NCBI GenBank assembly: GCA_026874595.1
Contig: CM049311.1
Span: 11,995,676 to 12,059,675 of the forward strand
DNA from: Sipunculus nudus
Lineage: Eukaryota > Annelida > Sipuncula > Golfingiida > Sipunculidae
DNA length: 64,000 nucleotides
Reading direction: 5' to 3'
Shown here: piece after piece, positions 46,154-58,134 of the stretch
Position numbering within the stretch: position 1 is the first letter of the stretch
How the letters are laid out: each line of letters begins with the position of its first letter
Position numbers and translations under genes: made by a program
The notes under the pieces: model-generated
What the model was told of the DNA's origin: nothing
Seen by the model: only the letters and a program-made list of their open reading frames with translations
Databases searched by the model: none

Positions 46154-49100
46154 GTAAGTACCCCCTTAATTATAACCCCCAGATATTCACCCCCCTTGGA
46201 CAGGAGATAACACTTTTGCAGCAACGTTATTCAGGTTAATCATATATTGTTAATAAATACTTAAAATCTAACTCCTTCTCTGATTGAGGAATTATATCTA
46301 CATGCTCAATTTTACATTCAGGCGCCATAACCTAGAAAGATTGGTCTTATATTCCATAGAAAACATTTATAGACTGTGCTTAGAGGACATCAGATTTCTA
46401 TTTTACTCTTACAGTGGCTTCAGGTCAGACAATCTGGCAGTATATGAAGGTGACATGTAATGCAAGGCTGCTTTTAAAAACATTTTATTCGATATAAGTG
46501 ATGTAATTTCGTGAAACGTAGGTCCCTCATAATGATATCAGTCCCATAAATAGTATTTTAACCCCTGCAAGTCCGAAGCGGTTCGGTACAGCATTTTGAT
46601 ATTTAACGTAAAGTTAACTCATGTGAATTTATCTACTTTGGATGTTACTTGAAAGACAAAGAATTCTATTTGCTTTGTTTCATAAGATATCCATATAATT
46701 TGCATACATTGTAGGATATTATTATTCCAATAATAACATTGTATATTCATCATCAGTATCGGGGCATATTTAATATTAAAAGAACATTTTCTGAATTTAG
46801 TTTTAAGACATATAATAACTGATAGTTTTATGAATATACAACAATAATTAGATTCATTGAAGAAATGACCCCCCCCCTCCAAAAAAAAAAAATATGGTGA
46901 ACTGTAACTTGGAAACAAATATACACAACAGGTGACGAAAAAATAAAGAAGACCCGTCTTTTTCTTGCTTTCTATCTTTGGCCTTGAATGCTGTTAGTAT
47001 AATAGAACCTGAGGACCGTCGTTTCGTGTAAGATAAATTTGTGTCATCTCATGGCTGATCCCTTTTCTGGGGGATATGTACAAATCAATACAAACGATTC
47101 GCGGATCTCCTCATTACGTTTAAGGATTCGAAATAACATTTAATGTCGGGGTAACCTAAATTTGGGTCAGCACTTTAGCAGACCTTCAACAATCGGTATA
47201 AATGACCCTCCATTATACAATCATGGTAAATATTTATTCTGGTGCTTCGGGATGTGTTGATTATATTTAACATTTGGTGGTGTGATATTGCATCTTAAAA
47301 GCGTAATCAAATATGTAGCCACACAATCGTGGCGATGCTTTCGGAAATGTGAATGTTTGAAGAAGCACAAGTTAATTAAAACCGACATTGGTCATAATTC
47401 GTTCTAAGATTGGTAGTTTAATAACTTAGTTTAATATCCCGATAAATAATTTGGTACCGCTCGCTCACTCGGATCAACCTTTCACTCGTGGCGACTGCTT
47501 TACAGTCAAAGCATCTCAGGCAATTAATTAAATACAATCTCATGGTTAATTTATCACGTTATTAGTGCAAATCACTGTACATTGCTGGGGTAACGCAATT
47601 CATTTAGGTCACGAGGTTAAATGAACGATTGTGTTTGTTTTCAGCACAATTATTTAATTTTCTCTTTCTTTCTTGCTTGATGAAAATCTGGTCTATTAAT
47701 AATGGATTTGTTAGATATGTATATTCTTTTCTATTTAAGCAAGGGGGTACAGTGTTCCAATATATTTACCCAACGTGAAATATGTTAAAGTAATGTGCTG
47801 TAAGGCATATGCACCAGTGGTGTTTTTGTTTATTCAGTTTGGAAAAGATGGGAAGCGAATAATCTTTAAGAACCTATTGTTCATGGCGATCGATTAGAAT
47901 GGCTCCAGCATATAAAGTCTTCTTAAAATTCTGCCAGTTCTGCCAGCCGTTTTATTTTTCACGTTAGACTTAGCCGAGAACTGTTGGCATGTGTACAATT
48001 ATAATCAGTTAATTAATCAGAAAGAATACGAAGAATGATGGCCTTAAAGTCTAATCACGGTCAAGTTACCAAAATTTTTATATGAATAAGCATAAAAAAT
48101 GTCGACTGTTCTAGGTTAATGTATTGGTAGTCCAGTTTTTATGTATGACTTGAAGAGGATTTGGAGAGGTATTGGATGGAGAAAACAGTTGTACAACAAA
48201 AGCCAAGACTTCAGGACTTTGGAGATGTTATATAGGAAAATCTAATGCAGCCACGAGTCAAGATGCTACTAGCATCGAGGTTCCTCTGGCGACACACGAA
48301 TGTACTTTCTAGTTATGTTGACTGTGGCCGTGAGCAGATTTTTATACCTGCTGGACTTAATTGAAATATAAATCACATCTATTTTGACCCGTACACTTCA
48401 ACGGCGCATAACAGCACAGAACCTTTGTGTCAATTAAAACAAGACACGTCTGTATGTTTATCGTAAGAAAACTTAGTTACCAGAGGTCTGATCTTGCAAC
48501 TGCGCCACAAAATCAAAGATAAGAAACTTAAAAGAGAAACATAAAAAAAAAATATTTGTGAAGTTGCGCAGTACGGTAAAGAGGTGACGTGCGAGCTTTA
48601 GTAATGTTTTTTTTTCACGACTGATCTTACCCAGGTGAATTTCTTTTTAACCTTGTGTACAGAAGTAGGCAAACGGGTTTAGAACGAAATTCTTTTGGAA
48701 AGGAAAGCTTAATATTTTAAGAAGAAATAATTCTATTTCATGAATATTTAAGATACATCCTAAACGAGTATGTCCCTTTAAGCCTTTCCTGTTTACATTT
48801 ATTTTAGATTTCCGACAAATTCTGACACTATTTATATTTACACTAACAGCGATATCTTTTCAAGCTTTTTTTGTATCTTTATCAAATTTTCAACAGTTCC
48901 CACCAAGAGGGTTTGCTGAAGATTACTGAAAATCATGGAAACTTAGAAATAATATGCAATATTTTTGTCCTGAAAGAATCTACACATACAATGGCATTCT
49001 GGTTGCCCATTTTGAGTGCTCTTTGGTGGCTTGTAAACAGTAAAGGGTTAAAGAAAGTTACCCCTGCACGCCAATAAACTTCTATGCAAGCAAATTTGGA

Positions 49101-50110
49101 AGTCGAGCGGAGTTCACAGAGTTTAAATCGAGGATATGTGATTTTATTTTATATGCTCTCACGTCCGTCCCCTAGAATGATATGGATGAATTAATTATTA
49201 TTATTCCAAAACGCCATAATGAAAAGCTTTTACGAGCATGAATATTTTACAATATGATTTCGTTATGACACCGGAGAGTGTAAATTTAATTTGAAAAATA
49301 TGAACTAGACAAAAACAGATGTGGTAGATGGGTACAGTTTTCTTCTTGTCACGGTCCTGTCATCATTTCTCCCTCAAAATTAACGTTAACAATCAGTCTC
49401 CCGGGGCAACCCGCAGGTGTACAGTCAAAAACAACCGTGACTGATTGTAACAATACCCGGCCATGGGTGGAAGAATGCCTGAGAGCAGAAAAAAAGACTC
49501 TGGTCTTTGATTGAGAATGCGCCATCCAACCGGTTCTATTATTGTCCGAGCAGACGACAAAATGAAACCAAATTGATACCGGATGTTGGAGTCAAAGCGT
49601 AACTACTCCTCCGACCCTTGAAGTCCCAATCTTTCTGAACTCAAGGAAGACCTAATACATTTTAGTTCCTCAAATTACAAAGTAACTGGTGTAACGTTGG
49701 CAGCAAACAACTATTTCTACACCTGTGGGAATGTGAACTTTCCTTTTCAAGAATAGTTAACCTTTACTTCAGATCGTTTACTGACAAAAAAAATCTGGAC
49801 AGCCATACTGTTCGGTGACAGTCACTGAAGGAATATAATTTGATAAAAAAAAAGTTATGATTTTTATTGATGTCCCCTATTACTGAATATATCATGACCG
49901 GAGGGCATTTAGAGACAACTATTTGGAAATGTGTAGAGGTCAGCTTGCAGAGGGGCCAGAAAAAAAAGGTTCATAATATTTCGACAATGAGCTTCCACGA
50001 TGGCATTCAGAACAAGTTCAATAAAAAAAGGTAAATATCCCGGGCGCACCCACTCTTCTGTAGTTACAAACAAGATTATCTGAACGGGTGTCCTCCTGCT
50101 ACCGGTTCAT
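46154..50110. other. Transposon-poor interval, possibly intron or regulatory DNA
   Basis: No mobile element recognised. At 47230-47700 there are many TAATTA/ATTAATTAA-type homeodomain motifs and a mixed, non-simple composition of the kind seen in conserved noncoding DNA; conservation cannot be judged here. Confidence 0.35.
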
Positions 50111-50291
50111 TCAGACAAGGCAGCTGACCATAACGGTCTTTGATTCCTGATATTTCACAGAGAAGCATACGAGGTTATCCTCTTCTGTAATGTTATGATC
50201 TTGTACCTTAAAAACGTTTTTTCCCTCAGATCCAAACAATGACAAACGAACGTCCTTGTAATTAGGCCTGCCCGTCTGTCTGGACCTCTCA
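50111..50291 (-). CDS. Candidate terminal exon of an unrecognised gene
   Basis: On the minus strand ATGTTTAG gives a possible acceptor; the frame then reads ERSRQTGRPNYKDVRLSLFG and on to VKYQESKTVMVSCLV followed by a TGA stop. The residue mix looks protein-like, but no domain is recognised and no AATAAA follows closely. Confidence 0.25.
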
Positions 50292-50484
50292 CTAAACATA
50301 CAGCATATTCACAATTGTTAACCTTGACTATTTACGCCGCTACAGTATCCAGGCCATCCTAAAATATTGTACAGAACCGTGATCAAGTGTCTGGAGAGAT
50401 ATTACAAAGGATTACATTGTAATCTCTACTACTCTGGTTGATCAAGAACATTGAATTTTTTCAGTTTTAGATCACGAGATAACT

Positions 50485-50490
<6 letters not shown>

Positions 50491-50561
<71 letters not shown>
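50491..50561. repeat. (TA)n microsatellite
   Basis: Pure TA tract of about 70 bases. Confidence 0.98.
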
Positions 50562-50563
<2 letters not shown>

Positions 50564-50935
50564 CTTCCCGTCTTGTGAAATTATCTAGATATAATATTAC
50601 TTGAAGATGTGGTTATTTCTAACGATGCTCAAATGATTGAACGTTTGTAGACCTACGGGCCGGTACGCATGTCACATGGTGAAGTCACTTATGCGTCTCA
50701 GATGTCGAGTCAAAGCTGGTCCATAAAGAAGCCCAACAACTCGTGGTTCAGCTGGAATTTCATTTGCCTACTTGACGTATTTCATGAAAATCTAACGTCA
50801 GTTGCCGTCAGTCATGGTCTGCCACCTTAGTATTTATCACGTGATTTGCTTGGCTGTGCTATGCCAGATCATGTCGTATCCTCGTGTCTCCAAGTTATAC
50901 TTCTGTTTCATCCATTTTACATGATATCCGTCACA

Positions 50936-51110
50936 CTGAGCGGAATCGGACTTACACGTATGCTGGCTAGGGATTGTAGGTATAGAAATCCTGTGTCCAC
51001 AATGCACTTGGGAGTTCTTAATACACCGGCGGCGTAGGTATAATAAATTTGAGTGTGATGTAGTCCATCCAAATGTGTTCGATCAGAATAATTTTCAGGC
51101 TTTTAACATG
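50936..51110 (+). repeat. Dispersed repeat A, copy 2
   Basis: GAGCGGAATCGGACTTACAC, GGCTAGGGATTG, TTAATACACCGGCGGCGTAG and GTAGTCCATCCAAATGTGTT follow the same order as in copies 1 and 3. Unclassified; no coding domain recognised. Confidence 0.6.
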
Positions 51111-51752
51111 AATATGGGTGTTTTGTGTTAATAACTTCGCGGTTTATGTAATATTTTGTCATCATGAAAATGTGAAATATAAAGAAAAGGTGTTAAATTG
51201 AAATTTAATAATTTTTCATTTTTATGTTTGACGTAAGAGGCAAGAAGTGTCGGCCACAATTCCCAACTGGAGGAATAGAAACAACCTCTGGTGCAAGGGG
51301 GTGAACACCTGTGACCACCGACTAGAATCTTAACCTCCTACCAGCCTGCCTTTCTACAGTTTTTATAAAGGAGTTAAGTTATCTCACATAGTGTAAGGAG
51401 CAGCCAGTCAGTCTGACGAAGTATATCCATATTAACTCACCAAAATATGCGAGTGGTATTGTTATTTAGCACAGATATAACTTGTAACCAGGTTAATCCG
51501 GCCTTATGAACCTCTTTAAAACGAGACATATGTATATGTGTCATTTTCCCACGGGAAGATGGAATAATTCGCCGCGAACGCGGATGTTCCAGTGAAGGTA
51601 TTGTATATTTTAACCAATAAAAGTTGTAAAAGTTTATGTCTCCAACTTAAATGAAATGAAGATGGATGATAAGAAAACAATTGGCTTTAAATAGAGTAAA
51701 ACCAGATTCCTCAGATAACACCTAAGATTCACGTGCAGATACGTATCACACT

Positions 51753-51756
<4 letters not shown>

Positions 51757-51819
<63 letters not shown>
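51757..51819. repeat. (TA)n microsatellite
   Basis: Pure TA tract of about 62 bases. Confidence 0.98.
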
Positions 51820-51822
<3 letters not shown>

Positions 51823-52387
51823 GCATGAAAATGTGAAATGTAATACATATATGTATATATTATGTTTTCACTGGTATTTGTAAAATAATCACAGTCGATG
51901 ACCAGTGTTAATTACCTATGTTGGTTACCAGACCGATTGGGTGTGATTACAGCTACATCTGAAATAAATGATTAACCCGCGATCGCCGGGATACATTTTG
52001 GCATGATTTTCGCACGCCCTTATTAAGGCCAAGCATGAATGCAAAGACAAAAGCATTGTTGACCTAGACTATTAATAATGCTAAACCTATTCCATTGCTC
52101 AAATATAAACGAAATATTTCATTTGAACAAATGTAACTTTCTGGAATTATCACTTTAGTTTTAACAAGTGTGTGACTTTTAAACCACGTGACTTCTCTGC
52201 CTTCAAGTGATCTTATCGGTAATTTTACATACGGGAGTTTTATCCCTGAGCATTTTCTACGGAACCCAGTGAATATTAGTTAACAGTACAATTTTATGGC
52301 CACTCCTCAGTGGACACGCTCAGTTCTGCTTTTGAACCGGACTATATTCTCAATCCATCTTCATACTAGCAAGTATGTGGCTACTCT

Positions 52388-52650
52388 TTCACAGACCTTG
52401 ATTCATGTATTTCGTGAATGGGGAATAGGGCAAATGAACCAATCAAACGGCTCGCGTATATTGGTTCTACACGCACGTCTGGTGCGATGTTTCCATCAAA
52501 CGTTTAGCACTGCCGTAATGGCATTGATAATCTAAGCAATCAATAAAGCCATATAGGCATGTCCCGTTTCTGATACATGTACTCTTGATCCGGCGTCTGG
52601 ACAGTGTATTGCTTACATTTTGTTCGTTTGATTTTATTGGAAGTTGTGAT
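52388..52650 (+). repeat. Dispersed repeat B, copy 2
   Basis: TCACAGACCTTGATTCATG, TTCGTGAATGGGGAA, AATCAAACGGC, TGTCCCGTTTCTGA and TTACATTTTGTTCGTTTGA match copy 1 in order. The ORF over it is not considered a gene. Confidence 0.6.
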
Positions 52651-52773
52651 TTTGGTCCGAAAAACAGCAGGACATTTTGTCCTTCATGAAATAGACACCA
52701 GATCGGCCGGCTGAATTATGATATTGAAAAGGGTAGGTCATCAAGGTGTGATGATCACGATTCCCGTACACAT

Positions 52774-52883
52774 AGAAATAAAAGACACTTATGAACATAC
52801 GTACAGATTACCATGGCGAGTAATCTAAAGAAATAAAAGACACTAGTGAACATACGTCCAGATTACCATGGCGAGTAATCTAA
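52774..52883. repeat. 55-bp tandem duplication, two units
   Basis: AGAAATAAAAGACAC through ATGGCGAGTAATCTAA occurs at 52774-52828 and 52829-52883 with two differences. Nothing else seen in it. Confidence 0.85.
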
Positions 52884-55052
52884 AGACAAGGTCTTCCATT
52901 CTATAACTCCTACAAGCTAATTCAAAACAACGGCACATCAGACCATGATTCAAACGTCTTTAAACAAGGAAACCAATGGAAACTAAAAAAGAAATTATTG
53001 GTACACATGAATTGATGTAGAATAAAATATTTGGAATAAAGTGTTCTTGCATTTACACTTGCTTTCTGTGGCATATTAAACGTTTCGTTAATTGTACTTT
53101 TAAATCATTTGTATCCATAGCTAGATGGATTATCTTATCGTAATCTGTTCCCTCAGGACTATGGCCTGTTGTAAAATAACTCAAATTTATATAGTAGCAA
53201 CTTACCCTCCCAATTTGTTGGGTATATTACTTCGGTCAGGCCGGGTTCGTCGGAGACGGGTTCCTTGGGACAAGTTTTTTTTTCACTGATGGTTTTACGA
53301 TTGAGCCTTTATAAACCCAATATAATGTCAAATATGTATGATCAATGGAAACATAAACAGAATAACCCCTTGTCTCCCCTTCCTCCATCCCCTTACATAT
53401 AACCGGCTTTACCTCGCTCCCAAACAATCTAAGATATAAAAAGGCATCTCCTGCTCGGCCATAGAGGAAATGCGTGACACCGATTTAGTGTTACCGTCAA
53501 AAAATAAAATTTATGACAAAACTTATTAACGTTTATCTGAACTCTTCCAAAGTTGCTCAGGCCGCTTGATACTTTCCAAAAAACCCATGTGACTTTTCAT
53601 AATTATGACACGAAAGTCCTGGGCTTTAAAAAGTATATGGCAATTTGAAAAAAATAACAGATGACTATTGTTAAAAAGTCCATATCATATTATGTAATAT
53701 GAGGTAGTTACCCTAAAAATCTAATGCCTTAGTTTATTTGTGCAACACTGATGGGTGAAAGGTTAAGTGGAGCCATATTTGGACACATACGAAAAGTGTT
53801 AAAGGTAGAGAAGAAAATGTATTCAGCATTCGTTCTCGTGAAAATTTCTTGACAGGACCGTCGTGGTAAAATCAAATATATAGACAAATGATGTCTGTAT
53901 ATGTGTTAGCACCAACAGAAAATAGTCAAGGCGGAAATTTGACGTCCTGTAAAATCACACAGTTGTCGAGACAGACGATGGCCCATGTGTCCTGACGGCG
54001 TTAGTCGGCCTAATCTCTCCTGACGCTCCTCTTATAAAGGGAATAAATAAGCCCCCACAGGATATACTTATTATGTGTGTATATACATGTATATCTTTTT
54101 TTTTTTGGGGGGGGGGGGGGTAATTAACTTTGTTTAGACTCGTCAGGGAAAGGCAAAGTGTCTGGTACCTCGTTTCACCGTTGCAGCGTTTTGTCCTGAA
54201 AAAAAGTGGAAAGGTACCCCCACCCTTTCCTGCTGTAATAAACTCTCAATATCTATGTTTGATCACAAATTTAAATTCAAATGCAAAAATTTTCTTCCAT
54301 ATATAGAATAGGGCTAAATTGTATAAAACAAAATTATAATGGTACACCCATATCCCAATATGGATCGGGGTCTTCGTGCTACAAATGTGTTACAAATGCG
54401 TAATGTAATCCAGTGTAGCGATTTCAGATTACTCCCTCGTCAGATTACTATTTTAGAATATCTTTCAATTAAGCTGATAAAGCAGGTGTTGCCAGTATGT
54501 CCACTGCTCATTTAATAAACTCAGGAACCACATTATAGGCTTTAGAAGCTTGCCACCATATCACTGGAGGCAGCCAGTGACATTGTATAAATGCTGTCCA
54601 TGTTTTCACCTGTTGCTGGGCTCCTGGTGCTGCAAATTGACATTGGCTGACAAACCAAGGCGTAGTCTCCTGTCCTTGAATAAACAAAGATGCCAAACAC
54701 AAGCCTTGTGGTAGCTAGCACTAGGAAACTATGACCGACAGGAGGTTGTTAATCAGAAACCAGTCCGACTAGTTCATTGCTTATTGTCATGATAAGTAAA
54801 TGAGCCCTATGTCTCTGGGTTCATGTACCTCCTAATGATTTGGTCATTAATGAAATTTATTTGATGAACTCATGGTATTACTTTACAGAAATCTAATATG
54901 CATCTGTTTTTTTTTAATTTTTTTAGCACGGGTGAAGAAACCTTTTTTGCATGACGTTAATTAACGTTGATTAACGGTGTAAAAATAATGTGCAAAAACT
55001 TGCCAACCCTGACATCCAAAAAAGTTGCTTCTATATGTTTATTTTTCATTAT

Positions 55053-55058
<6 letters not shown>
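52884..55058. other. Unassigned DNA
   Basis: A T-run followed by a G-run lies at 54097-54120. ORFs here look accidental. Confidence 0.5.

Positions 55059-55107
<49 letters not shown>
55059..55107. repeat. (TA)n microsatellite
   Basis: Pure TA tract of about 49 bases, 54 bases upstream of the 55.2-kb MITE. Confidence 0.98.
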
Positions 55108-55108
<1 letters not shown>

Positions 55109-55160
55109 TTAGAATTCAAATTATTTCTTTCAGCTTAATTTGCTAAATTAGTTAAATGGC

Positions 55161-55374
55161 CAGGGGCGGATCCAGGATTTATGAAAAGGGGGGGTCCAAC
55201 CCAGGAGGACTAATGAAAATCCTAAAAAAAGGTCATCAGGTCTGGAAAAGGGGGGTCCAGGCCGCAAAATTACGTCTAATACGTCTAAAACCCCTTAAAA
55301 AAAGGTTGCTTCGGGTGAAAAAGGGGGGGGGGGGTCCGGACCCCCTGGATCCCCCCCCCCTAGATCCGCTTCTG
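55161..55374. mobile_element. CAGNGGCGGAT-ended MITE, best copy
   Basis: Inverted ends CAGGGGCGGATCC and, reversed, CAGAAGCGGATC enclose 214 bases with several GGGGGGTCC tracts and a strong GGGGGTCC/GGACCCCC hairpin near the right end. A clear target duplication is not seen (TGG occurs on both sides). Probably hAT-related by its CAG terminus. Confidence 0.6.
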
Positions 55375-56512
55375 GTGGCCATGTTACTTGTGATATACGT
55401 GACGTAATGGTATATCCGGTAGCTGCTCTATTCTGCCGAACCGCGTGATGGTTCTCAGTTCTTGACGTGAAGCGAGAAAATATATAAATAACAAATATCA
55501 ATTATAATTTATATGAAACACCCTCACGTTCCCTTGGACCGTTTGATGACATTCGTTCATACCATACATATTACACGTTTTCATTTATTTATTCATAGAG
55601 GAAATTGAAAAGACACTTGAATTTTATAGCCCATGTATAGCCAGATTATGATTGCATGATCCATATAGATACATAAGTGTCAGATATCCTAATTAAAAAA
55701 AAGGAAATGCGAATCCAAACGGTGCTGATGGAAAAAGAAAGAAAACCAGTTTAGTTATCGAAAAAGTGATATCCCTGGAATGAAATTAAGCAAAAACAGT
55801 ATCTACTGACGGGTATCATACACGGCTGTCATCCAAGCGAGGAAATAATGTAGGTTTTATTACGGGGCATGATTTCTAATTAAAACTGAAATGGATTGCC
55901 CTGTCTTTGTGGAGAAAAAGATATGTTCATCTCCACCACGTAGCTGCCATTTTTGGATTCCATTTACGTCAACACTGATACTAATGCGAATTACTCCTGA
56001 CATGTTTATGATGGATTGGTTAGGGAACTTTATTAATCAATCATATATTTTTCTCCGCCACAGAACGAATGTCCTCCCGCCCGGTGATAAAAAAAGTGGT
56101 GTGTTAGACTACTTTCCTTAGTATGTTGACGTTGATTGTTACATGGTGTACGCCAGGAGATTCTTTTTTTCTTCTTCATGAGGGTTACCGCATCTCGGCG
56201 CGACCTCCCTTGATGACCTTTATTTATTTCATACGACTGCCCATGCCCTCAATGTAATACCTTTGCTGGAACAGGCTTGGGATTTTAGTCTGATATCATC
56301 GATTTCAAGAAAATCTCAGGAGACTTTACACTTGAGTTTTCCTCAATCTATGTCTTTGCAATCATGCAGCTTTTGTCAGTTCCCTTTGAAGCATGCAGCC
56401 GAAGTATTCAAATGAAGGACTGAAAGCTTGATCGTTCCACAGCCTGCCGGCCTGACCATTCCTTCTTTATTTAAGAGGACCCACTTTGTAGTTAAGAAAG
56501 AGGCCAGGTCAC
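55375..56512. other. Unassigned DNA
   Basis: No exon, element or motif cluster recognised. Confidence 0.55.
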
Positions 56513-56690
56513 AATGCGCAGAATCGGATTCACAAAAGAACGACTCTCATGGTTAGGGTTCATTGAAATCAAAGCCCGACAATGGACCGGGTTTTTAAAT
56601 ACACCAGCGGCGTACAAAGGCAAGGAAGAGGGTAATGAAGTCCGTTCAAATATGTTGGATAAGTATTGTTTCAAAGGAAATTACATATTT
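56513..56690 (+). repeat. Dispersed repeat A, copy 3
   Basis: GCGCAGAATCGGATTCACAA, TGGTTAGGGTTCATTGAAA, AAATACACCAGCGGCGTAC and GAAGTCCGTTCAAATATGTT. Translations of copies 2 and 3 share LNTPAA, but no protein family is recognised. Confidence 0.6.
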
Positions 56691-56869
56691 TCTCTCTCGT
56701 GTGAAAGGAAAGGCGCGCAGGGAGTCGGCGCACCATTTATCATATAATACTGTTATGTAGTGCAATTATGTTATACGTTAACCTTAAACACAGAAGCTTC
56801 CGTATTAAATGTGACTCGGGAAGTAATAATCAAATTGGATTCTGCCCTCAGGGCGGGTTTTATAAGAAT

Positions 56870-57058
56870 TTTTATTTATTTACTTTATCTTATCTTTATT
56901 TTATAATAAATATAATGCGAGACACTTTCCATGGCAGAGAGAAAACCATCGGCCTTGAACGGGCAACTACCACCCAGTCTCACAGCCATTGTCGAGAAAT
57001 GAACCCGGGTCGCCAGCGGAGAGAGCCAAGCTTGTTTTCACTCGACTGTCCATTAAAA
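56870..57058 (-). mobile_element. tRNA-derived SINE, family 2 (minus strand)
   Basis: On the minus strand it shares GGCGACCCGGGTT (B box region GGGTTCATTTC), AAGGCCGATGG and CCATGGAAAGTGTCTCGC with the 11.3-kb copy, and ends in an AATAAA-rich tail (56870-56925). It is more diverged in the A-box half. Confidence 0.75.
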
Positions 57059-57255
57059 ACCTGACCAACATGAGGTGTTATTTTTTCAAACATGATTTCC
57101 AAAGGTTGCATCTCTACGAGTTTACATGAAATTCACGTTTTCAATATTGCCTACTTACTCAAATGACAGTACATATAGCATTTACATTACGGTAGATATT
57201 ATATGTAAAGGACAAGATGGGAATCCGATGATATAATTAGGACTTTGTTAGAGTT

Positions 57256-57995
57256 TGTTACAGGTATCTGTTTTGTTGTGCGCAGGAGTGTTACATGTGT
57301 CTGTTAACATTCTGATTCGTGTGGCGCGGGCATAGTTCGTTGTTATGGGAACTCGCTTGTTGGGCACTTGCTCGCGTGTGGGGTCTGAATCGTAGAGACA
57401 CAGCGTTCTTTGTTTTAGATATTTCGGGTCTGTTCATGTGCGTGTTTATTTTTCTTTGGAATTTTCCATTTCTAGAATTTTCGGGTGAGAAGCTATAAAT
57501 CAGGTGCTGTGTTTCGAGCCTGCAGAAAGGAAAATACCATCGAGCACTAAGAGTGTTAATTTCTCATCAGTTTTGGTACCTTTTCCGATAATTGCAGTGG
57601 CTCAGGTATTCAACTGATTTTATACAGATTTAATACGGACTGTCTCCAGTTTGCCTTTGGAATTTAACTGTTTACGTGGATTATTTATGTTAAAGGACTC
57701 TTGTTGAGCTCTAACAGTGGTGATATCCAGAAATCAAAGCCCAGGATACGAACACTCTGGTACTGTACAATTTTATTGTTATACTGTGTAACTGTATTGA
57801 TTTAGTGTATTGTAATGTTAGAATTGTTCTAAGAATAAATTATAATTATATGTTAACAAAAAACCACCGAGTTTCTTTATTCATTCCCCTAGACATTTCA
57901 CGCTGCCTGTTGTTTAACAATCTATTTTTTGATCTTCGTAACGGGATTTGTGCTGGTCACGAATACGTGATCGGTTGCTATTAGGTTCCATAACA
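57256..57995 (+). repeat. 5' LTR of the Gmr1-like element
   Basis: A 740-base LTR beginning TGTTACAGG and ending CCATAACA. It contains a TATA-like AGCTATAAAT near 57490 and a polyadenylation signal AATAAA near 57834, followed by the family-specific segment with CATTTCACGCTGCCTG that all four copies share. The 5' terminus is partly repeated, with a second TGTTAC 33 bases in, at 57289. Sequence and internal order match the solo LTRs at 18.2, 27.8 and 41.3 kb. Confidence 0.9.
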
Positions 57996-58001
57996 TAAAA
58001 T

Positions 58002-58019
58002 TGGGGGCTTGTCCTTGAA
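58002..58019 (+). other. Primer-binding site resembling tRNA-Pro
   Basis: TGGGGGCTTGTCC begins 6 bases after the LTR. The first 13 bases match the tRNA-Pro primer-binding sequence used by some retroelements (TGGGGGCTCGTCC) with one difference; the remaining bases agree less well. The position directly behind the 5' LTR supports the call; the tRNA identity is from established knowledge, not a search. Confidence 0.65.
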
Positions 58020-58134
58020 GCTTGATAGTTTTGACGATTTATTGGGCCTTGACCTGGACACATTGTTTACACTTCATTGTATATAAGATTTATCTCAGTG
58101 TTTTTTTTTTTTGTTATTGTTTTAACGTCTTAAC

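Noticed and set aside
54508-54702. Minus-strand 64-codon ORF with protein-like text
   Set aside because: Two frames look equally plausible, no splice pair fits, no family recognised.
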